The notes under the pieces were generated by a model that was not told the DNA's origin, made no database searches, and saw only the letters and a program-made list of their open reading frames with translations. Made by a program: the position numbers and the translations under genes. From contig NZ_JAUSUR010000003.1 in assembly GCF_030814225.1 (NCBI RefSeq), positions 62,001-126,000 of the forward strand: 64,000 bases of DNA, written 5' to 3'. Source of the stretch: Breznakia pachnodae (GTDB lineage: Bacteria; Bacillota_I; Bacilli_A; Erysipelotrichales; Erysipelotrichaceae). This document shows, one piece after another, positions 1-7,427 of the stretch (positions are counted from its first letter, which is position 1; the number at the start of each line of letters is the position of its first letter).

Positions 1-1
1 T

Positions 2-526
2 ACTCGTGATATTGATGTATTCAAAAAGATTATGGAACGTCATAACCTGCTTTTAAAAATGACAATTACCTGTGCAGATGATAATCTCAGTCGCAAGATT
101 GAGCCATATGTATCCGTATCAAGTGAGCGCTTTGCAGCGATTAAAGAGTTGAGTGATGCAGGAATCTTTACTGGAGTATTATTTACCCCATGGCTTCCTT
201 TTATTACGGATACAGAAGAAAATGTAAGAGAAGTGGTTAGAAAGTCATATGAAGCAGGTGCTAAGTTTGTCTTTGCCTTTTCTGGGGTTACATTAAGAGA
301 AAATCAGATGGAATACTATTTTGAGAAACTAGATGAATTATTTCCTGGGTTATCAGATAAGTATCGTCAGGTATATCGAGGAAAGTATATGTGTAATACG
401 TTAAATAAAGGATTACATAAATTGTTTGAGAGTGAATGCAGGAAATATGGACTGTTATATCGGATGGGTGATATTATCGCTGCATATAAAAAACCAAGGG
501 GTATTGTGCAGGAAAGCCTGTTTTAA
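2..526 (+). CDS. Radical SAM protein, SplB-like (3' part only)
   Basis: The frame is open from base 2, so the gene starts before the window and only its C-terminal part (about 174 residues) is seen. The visible part (IEPYVS, ERFAAIKELSDAGI, PWLPFITDTEENV) matches the second half of the SPL-type radical SAM family (COG1533), where it follows the CxxxCxxC iron-sulfur motif; that motif would lie upstream of the window. The ATG at 32 is in frame but lacks a Shine-Dalgarno (SD) sequence and lies inside the conserved domain, so it is not the start. Members with this architecture are often of unknown substrate; I do not claim spore photoproduct lyase activity. Confidence 0.75.
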   Translation, partial: TRDIDVFKKIMERHNLLLKMTITCADDNLSRKIEPYVSVSSERFAAIKELSDAGIFTGVLFTPWLPFITDTEENVREVVRKSYEAGAKFVFAFSGVTLRENQMEYYFEKLDELFPGLSDKYRQVYRGKYMCNTLNKGLHKLFESECRKYGLLYRMGDIIAAYKKPRGIVQESLF

Positions 527-625
527 ATGTCATGAAAACATTGGAAAATGTACCATGAATGATGGTAAAAAGACTTGATTTATGATAGTATAAGCAGTAC
601 AAAATAAGATTTTGGAGGACAACTT

Positions 626-1348
626 ATGCAAGACTTAAATATTAAAGGATTAACTATTGGTGAGATGCCATCAAAAATCTGTGTGCCAATTACGGCAAGT
701 ACACAAGATACAATTCTTGAAGAAGCAAAAGAAATTACAAAAACAAAAGCGCAACTAGTAGAGTGGCGCTGTGATTATTATGAAGACTGTAAGGATATCG
801 CAAAGGTAGTGGATACATTAAAGAAACTGTCTGCTATCTTAGTTAAACTTCCATTGATTTTCACATTCCGTACAATCAATGAAGGTGGAAACTGTGATAT
901 TAAAGCAAGTGAATACTTACTGCTTTATAAAACAGCAATGTTGAGTAAAACAGTAGACTTGGTAGATGTAGAGTTTATGCGTGAAGAAGCAACAATCAAC
1001 AATATTATAAAACATGCAAAGACAGCAGGTATTGCTGTGATCCTATCACACCATGATTTTGATTCTACTCCACCGCAAGATAAGATTGTCAGTCGCCTTC
1101 GTATGATGGAGAAGATGGGTGCTCATATCTGTAAGGTGGCATACATGCCTAGAAATGAGAGTGATGTTGAAAATATGAAAGCATCATGTAACTTGGCAAA
1201 AAATGAAGAAATTCGTTTTGTTGCAATCTCAATGGGTGAGTTAGGAAAATCAACAAGACTGGATGCAAGTGAACTTGGAAGTTGTATAACTTTCGCTTCA
1301 TTTGGTAATGAAAGTGCACCTGGGCAAATTCAAATAAACGAACTGTGA
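626..1348 (+). CDS. aroD: 3-dehydroquinate dehydratase, type I
   Basis: Third step of the shikimate pathway: dehydration of 3-dehydroquinate to 3-dehydroshikimate through a Schiff base. At 240 residues it has the usual length of type I enzymes. Visible hallmarks are VEWRCDYYED near residue 48, the catalytic His in ILSHHDFDSTP, the Schiff-base Lys in HICKVAYMP and the closing loop SITFASFG-like segment before SAPGQI. A clear SD (TTGGAGGAC) lies 7-8 bases before the ATG. It stands alone, 11 kb from the other aro genes, which lack an aroD, so it completes that pathway. No terminator is obvious behind it. Confidence 0.95.
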   Translation: MQDLNIKGLTIGEMPSKICVPITASTQDTILEEAKEITKTKAQLVEWRCDYYEDCKDIAKVVDTLKKLSAILVKLPLIFTFRTINEGGNCDIKASEYLLLYKTAMLSKTVDLVDVEFMREEATINNIIKHAKTAGIAVILSHHDFDSTPPQDKIVSRLRMMEKMGAHICKVAYMPRNESDVENMKASCNLAKNEEIRFVAISMGELGKSTRLDASELGSCITFASFGNESAPGQIQINEL

Positions 1349-1388
1349 AAATTATTTCCTTATATTGATATACAAAATCAGATATAAG

Positions 1389-1417
1389 TGAACCTTTTTC
1401 CTCTAAAAAGTGTCTTA
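1389..1417 (+). promoter_or_regulatory. ECF-type promoter, site 1
   Basis: TGAACC at 1389-1394 and GTCTTA at 1412-1417, separated by 17 bases. The AAC-N18-GTC spacing is identical to that before the first sigma operon (2787), the RNA before the second sigma gene (5708) and the surface protein gene at 59940. ECF sigma factors recognise an AAC-type -35 and a CGTC/GTC-type -10. It lies 55 bases before the sigma-4-only gene. Confidence 0.7.
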
Positions 1418-1471
1418 TATATGTAGGGGTTATTTACTAAAAGTAAGATAAAAAGAAGGTAGAGGTTACTA

Positions 1472-1816
1472 ATGGAAATAAGAAGAGACGTTATTCAAGC
1501 GGTAAAAGTTGAAATTGAAAATATGCCAGTAAAATACAAATTCATTGCTTTGCTTTGGTATTTTGAGCAGTTTACAGTGGTGGATATTTCTAATATATTA
1601 AATATACCAGAAGAGATTGTAGAAATACGGATTGATAAGGTAGAAAGTCTGATTCGACCAAAAATTGATACTCAGGTTGAAGAAAGAATATCAAATTCTT
1701 TACAAATGCCTTTCATTGTATCAAGAGCATTTGATCTGATTATTCAAAACTACAAAATGCCATCAGATGCTGAGAACCGTATTTATGGTAATATAATGAA
1801 TAAATGTTTATCTTAG
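1472..1816 (+). CDS. Sigma region 4-only protein, paralogue of neighbouring ECF factors
   Basis: A 114-residue protein that aligns over its whole length with about residues 119-225 of the sigma factor at 2888: VKVEIENMP against IKSEIENMP, LLWYFEQFTVVDISNILNIPEE against LRYFDDFTTREIADIMDIPEG, and IRPKI against IQPKL. The similarity runs past the region 4 helix-turn-helix into the linker (IIQNYKMPSDAENRIYGNIM). Region 2, which binds core polymerase and the -10, is absent, as are the membrane and Ig-like parts. A good SD (AGGTAGAGG) precedes the ATG. It is either a degraded copy or a functional decoy or modulator; the intact frame, SD and ECF-type promoter favour function. It ends at a strong terminator. 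Confidence 0.7.
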   Translation: MEIRRDVIQAVKVEIENMPVKYKFIALLWYFEQFTVVDISNILNIPEEIVEIRIDKVESLIRPKIDTQVEERISNSLQMPFIVSRAFDLIIQNYKMPSDAENRIYGNIMNKCLS

Positions 1817-1842
1817 GGAGCAGAAATTTTCTGTTCCTTTTT
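1817..1842 (+). terminator. Rho-independent terminator
   Basis: Stem GGAGCAGAA / TTCTGTTCC with one G-U pair and a short loop, followed by TTTTT. It closes the sigma-4-only gene one base after its stop codon. Confidence 0.85.
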
Positions 1843-1851
1843 GTATCGTTG

Positions 1852-1907
1852 TTGACGCATAATTTATTCTGTGATATTCTATGTATAAGTTAGCTAAGGC
1901 TAACTTA
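1852..1907 (+). promoter_or_regulatory. Promoter plus DtxR/MntR-like operator for zupT
   Basis: The -35 TTGACG (1852-1857) and -10 TATTCT (1875-1880) have a 17-base spacer. Immediately downstream, over the expected transcription start, is a perfect inverted repeat with 9-base arms TAAGTTAGC and GCTAACTTA separated by TAAG (1886-1907). This resembles the DtxR/IdeR box (TTAGGTTAG/CTAACCTAA). A repressor bound here would block initiation; its identity is inference and no such regulator gene is in the window. Confidence 0.7.
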
Positions 1908-1922
1908 GGAAACGAGGCACAT

Positions 1923-2735
1923 ATGAATGATGTATTATATGCGTTTATGCTGACGGCAATTGCAGGCTTGAGTACTGGTATTGGAAGTTGTATTGCCTTC
2001 TTCGCGAAACGTACAAATAAAAAATTTTTATCAGTTAGTCTTGGATTCTCTGCTGGAGTAATGATTTATGTATCAATGATTGAAATCTTTGTTAAAGCCC
2101 AAGACTCATTAACAAGTGAATTAGGAGAAAGAATGGGAAGTTGGTTAACGGTTATTGGTTTTTTTGGAGGAATGTTAGTTATTGCGATTATTGATAAACT
2201 AATTCCATCAGAAGAAAATCCCCATGAAATAAAAGAAATAGATTATGAGGAGACAGATCAGGAACGCTCTGTAAAAGACAAAAAGAGTCTGCTGAGAATG
2301 GGAATGTTCACTGCACTGGCAATCGGTATTCATAATTTTCCAGAAGGTCTGGCGACCTTTGTATCTGCTTTACAAGATCCAACTCTTGCGATACCAATTG
2401 TAGTTGCTATTGCTATTCACAATATACCAGAAGGGATAGCGGTTTCAGTTCCTATTTATTATGCAACTGGATCAAAAAGAAAAGCATTTGTTTATTCTTT
2501 TCTTTCGGGATTGGCGGAACCTATTGGAGCTTTGGTAGGTTGGTTAATTCTGATGCCGATAATGAATGATGTAGTATTTGGAATGATCTTTGCAGGAGTT
2601 GCAGGTATTATGGTTTTTATATCATTTGATGAATTATTGCTAGCAGCCAGAGAATATGGTGAACATCACCTTTCTATATATGGTTTAATAGCTGGAATGA
2701 TTGTAATGGCAATCAGTTTATTACTGTTTATTTAA
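1923..2735 (+). CDS. zupT: ZIP-family divalent metal transporter, ZupT-like
   Basis: Integral membrane protein of 270 residues with about eight hydrophobic segments. The two ZIP metal-binding helices are clear: HNFPEGLATF and HNIPEGIAVSVPIYYATGSKR, nearly as in E. coli ZupT, which imports Zn(II), Fe(II) and Mn(II). An in-frame ATG at 1881 directly abuts the -10 hexamer and cannot be transcribed as a start, so the ATG at 1923 behind AACGAGGCACAT is chosen. A charged cytoplasmic loop (residues about 90-125) separates the halves. Control by metal is suggested by the palindrome over the transcription start. Confidence 0.85.
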   Translation: MNDVLYAFMLTAIAGLSTGIGSCIAFFAKRTNKKFLSVSLGFSAGVMIYVSMIEIFVKAQDSLTSELGERMGSWLTVIGFFGGMLVIAIIDKLIPSEENPHEIKEIDYEETDQERSVKDKKSLLRMGMFTALAIGIHNFPEGLATFVSALQDPTLAIPIVVAIAIHNIPEGIAVSVPIYYATGSKRKAFVYSFLSGLAEPIGALVGWLILMPIMNDVVFGMIFAGVAGIMVFISFDELLLAAREYGEHHLSIYGLIAGMIVMAISLLLFI

Positions 2736-2786
2736 GGTGTAATTTTTGCTTTTAAACCACAAATATGAAAATTTCTTACGAAAATA

Positions 2787-2815
2787 TGAACGATTTGTCA
2801 ATTTAAATTGTCTAA
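2787..2815 (+). promoter_or_regulatory. ECF-type promoter, site 2
   Basis: TGAACG at 2787-2792, 17 bases, GTCTAA at 2810-2815. It is followed by ATAATGAAG, nearly identical to the ACTATGAAG behind site 3. Transcription would start near 2822, about 65 bases before the sigma gene, which suggests autoregulation. Confidence 0.75.
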
Positions 2816-2887
2816 ATAATGAAGCGTGTTTGTTTGTCTTTTTTCCTTATTTATGTTAATTTTATTATGACATATAGGGAGAATACG

Positions 2888-4207
2888 ATGGCTAGAAAAA
2901 CGATAGATACCAAATATGTAAAATTATTGCAGCAAGGTGACAGTGAGGCATTTGAAGAGATCTTTCGTTTTTACAAAGATTCCATTTTCTATTTTGCACT
3001 CAGTTTCGTAAAAAATAGAGCTGATGCAGAGGAAATTGTTCAGGATACCTTTATTCAGGCATTGAGATATATCAATGACTTGGAGAAGCCTAGTTCCTTT
3101 CATTCTTGGATCCACAAAATTGCTTATAACAAGTCAATGACTTTATATAAGCAAAACAGCAAACATGTTCAAATGGATAATGATTTTGATTTAGAGAATA
3201 TGATTGAAAATAAGGAAGGACCGGAGAATATGTTGGCAAGAAGCGAAATTGTTTCAGTTATTAAAAGTGAAATTGAAAATATGCCTGAAGGTTTAGTTCA
3301 GGTTGCTCAATTACGCTACTTTGACGATTTTACGACTCGTGAGATTGCGGATATTATGGATATCCCTGAAGGAACCGTAAAAACGAGATTGAAAAAAGTA
3401 CGTAAGATAATTCAACCAAAATTATCGGCAAAAGGTTTTACACCTGCAAAATATTTCTCTTTCTTATTTACGCCGATGGTGTTTGAGGCATTCCAACAGA
3501 TTATTTCTTCAAATGGAATATCTAGCGAATCAACATCGCGACTGATTGGTAATATGGCAAGTGTAACATCTGGACTATTGGCTAGTATTGCAGCAGGTGC
3601 TGCAGGAATGGCTGGAGGTGCAGCCAGTGCAAGTGCTGGTGTCAGTACAACAATTGAAACAGCAACTAAGGTTGCAGTAGCAGCGGTATCTGGGGGAGCT
3701 GGATTATATGGAGCATATCAGATTGCTCAACCATTACCAGCACATATTGATTCTATTTCTTACTATGAATCAATGACAAATGAAAATATTGAAATCGAAG
3801 TAGCTCTTAGTAATACGGAGAGTGAAGATGATATACATATATATTTAGACAACACAGAATTAGCATTTAATCTTAATGAGAATACATTGGTATTTGAAGC
3901 AACTCAGAATGGTGACTATATCATTCAGGTCGGCGAAGAAGAACATCAGTTCACAGTTTCAAATATTGATAAGACTTCTCCGGAATTAGCAACTGTAGAA
4001 AAGCAAGGAAGTACTCTAAAAATTGCTTCATCAGATGATTTGGCAGGGATCGATTACACCAAATCATACTTGTTAACAAGTGATGGTCAAAAGGCAATGT
4101 TGAATGAAAGTGGAGTAGTGGAAGGAGACTACGAAGGTGTAGTTCAGATTTATTTATATGATAACGTTGGAAATGAATCTGTATACAGTGTTGACTTAGA
4201 TGCATAA
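2888..4207 (+). CDS. ECF sigma factor fused to a membrane segment and Ig-like domain (first copy)
   Basis: 439 residues. Region 2 spans about 18-86 (FRFYKDSIFYFALSFVKN, ADAEEIVQDTFIQ, WIHKIAYN) and region 4 about 120-175 (LRYFDDFTTREIADIMDIP, EGTVKTRLKKVRK). A linker rich in Ala, Gly and Ser (228-260) leads to a probable membrane segment (about 261-281), then roughly 155 residues predicted outside, ending in an Ig-like region with DKTSPE and GID motifs. ECF factors are usually under 200 residues with a separate anti-sigma; here the sensor appears fused and no anti-sigma gene is adjacent. The ATG at 2819 overlaps the promoter; ATG 2888 has the SD GGGAGAATACG and aligns with the start of the paralogue at 6078. 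It is followed 13 bases later by a surface protein gene in the same transcript. Confidence 0.85.
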   Translation: MARKTIDTKYVKLLQQGDSEAFEEIFRFYKDSIFYFALSFVKNRADAEEIVQDTFIQALRYINDLEKPSSFHSWIHKIAYNKSMTLYKQNSKHVQMDNDFDLENMIENKEGPENMLARSEIVSVIKSEIENMPEGLVQVAQLRYFDDFTTREIADIMDIPEGTVKTRLKKVRKIIQPKLSAKGFTPAKYFSFLFTPMVFEAFQQIISSNGISSESTSRLIGNMASVTSGLLASIAAGAAGMAGGAASASAGVSTTIETATKVAVAAVSGGAGLYGAYQIAQPLPAHIDSISYYESMTNENIEIEVALSNTESEDDIHIYLDNTELAFNLNENTLVFEATQNGDYIIQVGEEEHQFTVSNIDKTSPELATVEKQGSTLKIASSDDLAGIDYTKSYLLTSDGQKAMLNESGVVEGDYEGVVQIYLYDNVGNESVYSVDLDA

Positions 4208-4220
4208 TGGGGGCGACAGT

Positions 4221-5645
4221 ATGAAAAAAATAAAATTAAAACTATTATCGTTGTTGCTTGTACTTGGTGCATTTGTAGTTAGTGGACAAAGTATATCAGC
4301 GCATGAAGATGATGGTATTCAAGATAGTTCTGCAAACGTTAGTGAAAAGTATGGATATTATACATGTCTTCACTGGGATAAAGAAGGCGCGGGAAGAAAC
4401 TGGGTCAATTTACCTCAAAGTGGAAGTGATGAGTGGATACCAAAAGGATCAGATGTGATTCTTCATATTTATTTGAATAATGCAGAAGGTGAAAGTGCAA
4501 ATGTAAGTTTACAATTATTAGAAGGTTTGGAATTCATGGATTACACAGATAATGTGTTATGGATTCACAAGAGTGCTGGTGATTATAGATACGCAACAGA
4601 AGAGGAATATGAGCAATTTAAAAATGGTGGATTACTTACAGATATCAATAAAACATCAACAATGACATTTACTGTAAGGTTGAAGACAACATCTTCTAGT
4701 GCTACTGAAGCAAGAACACAAGTGACAGTAGAAGGTGCAGGAGTGAAGGAAATAAAAGAATATACTCCGTTTTATAGTAATTACCAACAAACATTTCATT
4801 ATATAAACATATATGATGGACAGAATCTTGCAAATACATATAAATATTTAGAAGGTGATGCTTCGGATTTACCAATTCTTGAAAAAGAAGGATATGATTT
4901 TCTAGGTTATAGTTATAGTCCTGATGGTAATGGAGATTATTATCAAGGTGGAGAAGTATATAGTAATATTACTTTATATGCTATCTATCAGAAGAAAACC
5001 TTTAATGTAAATTATTATGTTGATGGAAAGATATATGAAACAATCGTGGTTGAATATGGTGAAGATGCACAGTCACTTCAAGTTGATGGTGGTGACAATA
5101 GAATTTTCAAAGGCTGGGATGGTGATCTTAGTAATGTGACAAGTGATCGTGATGTATATGCGATATTCACAAAGAAACCAACACCACCTGTTATTCCTAA
5201 GCCGGATCCAAAACCGCAACCAGATCCAGATCCGATTGAACCAACACCGGATCCTGAGCCAGAACCAAAGCCAACACCAAAACCTGTGGAGACAGTTAAG
5301 GTGAAGGAAGAGGTAGTGCCAGTAGTTGCAGTGGAGCCAATAGCAATCATTGAAGAAGTTGAAGAACTTGTTGAAAAGAAAGAAAATTCTAAGGCAAAGA
5401 TTCAAAAAACTTCTTCGGTTGATGGAACAACGAAAACAAATAAGAATAAGACGAAGACATTGTATACTGATACAGATAAGAAAACTTCATCATCTGGTGA
5501 AAGTAGTGAAGGAAGTAGTGATACTTTAGTTGCTACAAAAACAACAGATGATAACTGGTTGAATAAAATTCTACCATTTGTGATTAGTGGAGCTGGAATT
5601 CTGGTGTTAGTTGGAATGCAATTAAAGTCGAAATTTAAAAAATAA
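4221..5645 (+). CDS. Secreted, membrane-anchored surface protein with InlB-type repeats
   Basis: 474 residues. A signal peptide (LLSLLLVLGAFVVSGQSISA) is followed by a domain of about 170 residues I do not recognise. Two beta-grasp repeats of the Listeria-Bacteroides/InlB B type follow (FHYINIYDGQNL to LYAIYQKK; FNVNYYVDGKIYE to VYAIFTKK). Then come a proline/acidic stalk of PxP repeats (about residues 325-360), a Lys/Ser/Thr-rich region and a C-terminal membrane helix (ILPFVISGAGILVLVG) with a basic tail. There is no LPXTG, so it is probably anchored by the helix. The in-frame ATG at 4200 overlaps the sigma gene; ATG 4221 has the SD GGGGGCGAC. Co-transcription with the sigma factor marks it as a likely target of that factor. 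Confidence 0.8.
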   Translation: MKKIKLKLLSLLLVLGAFVVSGQSISAHEDDGIQDSSANVSEKYGYYTCLHWDKEGAGRNWVNLPQSGSDEWIPKGSDVILHIYLNNAEGESANVSLQLLEGLEFMDYTDNVLWIHKSAGDYRYATEEEYEQFKNGGLLTDINKTSTMTFTVRLKTTSSSATEARTQVTVEGAGVKEIKEYTPFYSNYQQTFHYINIYDGQNLANTYKYLEGDASDLPILEKEGYDFLGYSYSPDGNGDYYQGGEVYSNITLYAIYQKKTFNVNYYVDGKIYETIVVEYGEDAQSLQVDGGDNRIFKGWDGDLSNVTSDRDVYAIFTKKPTPPVIPKPDPKPQPDPDPIEPTPDPEPEPKPTPKPVETVKVKEEVVPVVAVEPIAIIEEVEELVEKKENSKAKIQKTSSVDGTTKTNKNKTKTLYTDTDKKTSSSGESSEGSSDTLVATKTTDDNWLNKILPFVISGAGILVLVGMQLKSKFKK

Positions 5646-5667
5646 GTCCACAATTGTGGGCTTTTTT
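5646..5667 (+). terminator. Rho-independent terminator
   Basis: Stem GTCCAC / GTGGGC with loop AATT and a run of six T, directly after the surface protein stop codon. Confidence 0.8.
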
Positions 5668-5707
5668 GATGTTTTTAAAAAAAGTTTTAAAAAATTTGAA
5701 AAAAACG

Positions 5708-5736
5708 TGAACGAAATGCAAACCTATACAGTCTAA
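5708..5736 (+). promoter_or_regulatory. ECF-type promoter, site 3
   Basis: TGAACG at 5708-5713, 17 bases, GTCTAA at 5731-5736, followed by ACTATGAAG. Both hexamers and the spacing are identical to site 2 upstream of the first sigma gene. Confidence 0.75.
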
Positions 5737-5742
5737 ACTATG

Positions 5743-5990
5743 AAGAGGGCGCAATGAATGAAAGGAGCGATGTGATTAGTTAGTTGTGAAAGAATAAATA
5801 TTAAGAACCTATAAACCTATGACCTATTATTATATGTAAGAAAATACATTGTCCTTGGAGGGGCGGTATATCTAACAAATGGGAACCTAAGCCCATATAA
5901 TTCAAATGTTAACACCATAATATAGTTAACGCGTATGATGACCTATCGTATATTTGAATATAAAGTTCACAAAATTAGTGAACTTTTTTT
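5743..5990 (+). ncRNA. Candidate ECF-driven RNA of about 250 nt or long sigma leader
   Basis: This fills the 432-base gap between the surface protein and the second sigma gene. It begins just after ECF promoter site 3 and ends at a terminator (5963-5990). No reading frame of useful length with an SD is present. Visible helices are ATGTA/TACAT around 5834-5853, ATGGG/CCCAT around 5879-5895, and ATTCAAAT (5900-5907) with ATTTGAAT (5952-5959), with GTTAAC/GTTAAC (5908-5930) stacked inside. ACCTAT recurs several times. It matches no RNA family I know. It could be a stand-alone RNA, since a weak separate promoter (6028-6056) could serve the sigma gene, or an attenuated leader. Confidence 0.5.
5963..5990 (+). 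terminator. Rho-independent terminator upstream of the second sigma gene
   Basis: Perfect 8-bp stem AAGTTCAC / GTGAACTT with a 7-base loop and a run of T. It lies between the ECF promoter and the sigma gene that begins at 6078, so it either ends a separate RNA or attenuates the sigma gene. Confidence 0.85.
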
Positions 5991-6027
5991 ATATTAAATA
6001 CGACTAATGTATGAATGAGTATTTTAA

Positions 6028-6056
6028 TTGTTTTTTTAGGGGAAGTGTGATAAATT
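6028..6056 (+). promoter_or_regulatory. Possible housekeeping promoter for the second sigma gene
   Basis: TTGTTT (6028-6033), 17-base spacer, TAAATT (6051-6056). The match is modest, but it is downstream of the terminator at 5963-5990 and would give a short leader to the ATG at 6078. Confidence 0.35.
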
Positions 6057-6077
6057 TTGTGAACATAAGGAGTTCTC

Positions 6078-7394
6078 ATGAAAAGAAAAAAATTAGATGT
6101 AAAATATATAGAACGTATGAAGGATGGTGATATGGATGCCTTCAATACTGTGTTTGAATTTTATAAAGATTCAATTTACTATTTTTCTTTATCGTATGTG
6201 AAAAATACAGCCGATGCTGAAGAGATTGTACAAGAAACTTTTATACAGGTATTGAAGAATATTCACAAACTGAGTAAACTCCAAGCGTTTAGTTCATGGA
6301 TCCATAAGATTGCTTATCATATCGCAATGGATTCTTATAGAAGGAAAGGGAATAAACATATACAATTAGATGAGGAATATGATATCGAAGAGTTATCAAT
6401 TCAAAAGAAAGGTCCGAGGGAAATGTTAGACAATAAGGAAATCGTTAACATCGTAGAAACAGAAATTGAAAAAATGCCCCCAAAATTATTGAGGGTAGCT
6501 CAACTACGTTATTTTGACGATTATACAACAAAAGAAATTGCTGATTTGATTGAGATACCTGAGGGAACAGTAAAATCAAGATTAAATCGTATTCGTAAAA
6601 TTATACAACCAGTCCTAGAAGGACATGGAGTAAAACCTAGCCGTCATTTTTCAGTTGCCTTTGCTCCGATTATGGCGCAGGTAATGGCCACTACAATTGC
6701 CGGACATTCATTGCCTGAAGAAGCAAAAGCACCAATGAAAGAAGCAATTCTGGCACAGGCGCAGACTGAGTGGCAGGATAATGTAGGATTAGAAGAAGAA
6801 ACGAAGGTTGGCCTTCCAGCAAAATGGAAAGCAGGGATTGCGTTAGCGACTGGTGGAGCTGCGAGTGTGATAGGAATTCATAGTCTTACTAATACAGATG
6901 ACAGTAGTAGTGATGGTATTAGTCATGTAGAAGAAATACATATACCGGATAAAACCGTAAACCATCCTTTTGAAGTAGAAGTTGTAATGGATCATGATGT
7001 AGAGAATGAAGAAATTCATGTTGTTCATAATAATAAGGAAGAAGAATTTGTAGTAGACCATAATATGGTTGTATTTGAAGCGGAAGAAAATGGTGAGTAT
7101 ACGGTTATAGTTGATGATGTGGAAAGTGTAATTCGTGTCATTGATGTAATTGATATGGAACCACCAGAATTTACTGGGATTTCGCGTGTAGAAAATGGAA
7201 TTATCATTGAAGCAATAGATTACTTATCTGGAATCGATTATGAATTATCTCATATAACATATAATGATAAAACTTATTATATGGATGAAACAGGATTTGT
7301 TGAAGGTGAATTCAGTGAAGGAATTGTTCATATATACTTATATGATAGTTTAGGAAATAATGAAAAGTATACTCATAACTTACAACAAATGTAA
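6078..7394 (+). CDS. ECF sigma factor fused to a membrane segment and Ig-like domain (second copy)
   Basis: 438 residues, colinear with the copy at 2888. Region 2 (FEFYKDSIYYFSLSYVKN, WIHKIAYHIAMDSYRRK) and region 4 (LRYFDDYTTKEIADLIEIP, EGTVKSRLNRIRK) are nearly identical. The linker differs: acidic and Gln/Lys-rich rather than Ala/Gly-rich. One membrane helix is predicted at about 250-270 (WKAGIALATGGAASVIGI). The outer part has an acidic/His-rich stretch (residues about 277-330) and the same Ig-like end (DMEPPEF, GIDYELS, IYLYDSLGNN). The SD AAGGAG precedes the ATG. No anti-sigma gene is near. The two copies would recognise similar promoters but may sense different signals through their divergent outer domains. 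Confidence 0.85.
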   Translation: MKRKKLDVKYIERMKDGDMDAFNTVFEFYKDSIYYFSLSYVKNTADAEEIVQETFIQVLKNIHKLSKLQAFSSWIHKIAYHIAMDSYRRKGNKHIQLDEEYDIEELSIQKKGPREMLDNKEIVNIVETEIEKMPPKLLRVAQLRYFDDYTTKEIADLIEIPEGTVKSRLNRIRKIIQPVLEGHGVKPSRHFSVAFAPIMAQVMATTIAGHSLPEEAKAPMKEAILAQAQTEWQDNVGLEEETKVGLPAKWKAGIALATGGAASVIGIHSLTNTDDSSSDGISHVEEIHIPDKTVNHPFEVEVVMDHDVENEEIHVVHNNKEEEFVVDHNMVVFEAEENGEYTVIVDDVESVIRVIDVIDMEPPEFTGISRVENGIIIEAIDYLSGIDYELSHITYNDKTYYMDETGFVEGEFSEGIVHIYLYDSLGNNEKYTHNLQQM

Positions 7395-7395
7395 A

Positions 7396-7427
7396 ACAGC
7401 GATATCAAATTTATCGCTGTTTTTTTA
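7396..7427. terminator. Terminator between convergent genes
   Basis: Stem ACAGCGATA / TATCGCTGT with seven T on the plus strand. The stop codon of rarA (minus strand) lies at the end of its loop and the start of its 3' arm. Confidence 0.85.

Noticed and set aside
1881-1922. In-frame upstream ATG for the ZIP transporter
   Set aside because: It directly abuts the -10 hexamer TATTCT, so it lies before the transcription start.
2819-2887. In-frame upstream ATG for the first ECF sigma gene
   Set aside because: It is within about 5 bases of the ECF -10 element and lacks an SD; ATG 2888 has an SD and aligns with the paralogue.
5073-5405. Long minus-strand frames opposite the surface protein stalk
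   Set aside because: They arise from the low-complexity Pro/acidic codons on the plus strand (giving Gly/Ser/Trp/Phe runs) and have no SD or family match.
5743-5990. Idea that the RNA is 6S RNA, tmRNA, RNase P or a known riboswitch
   Set aside because: None of the hallmark sequences (6S closing stem and central bubble, tmRNA acceptor end, RNase P P4, known aptamer cores) could be found by eye.
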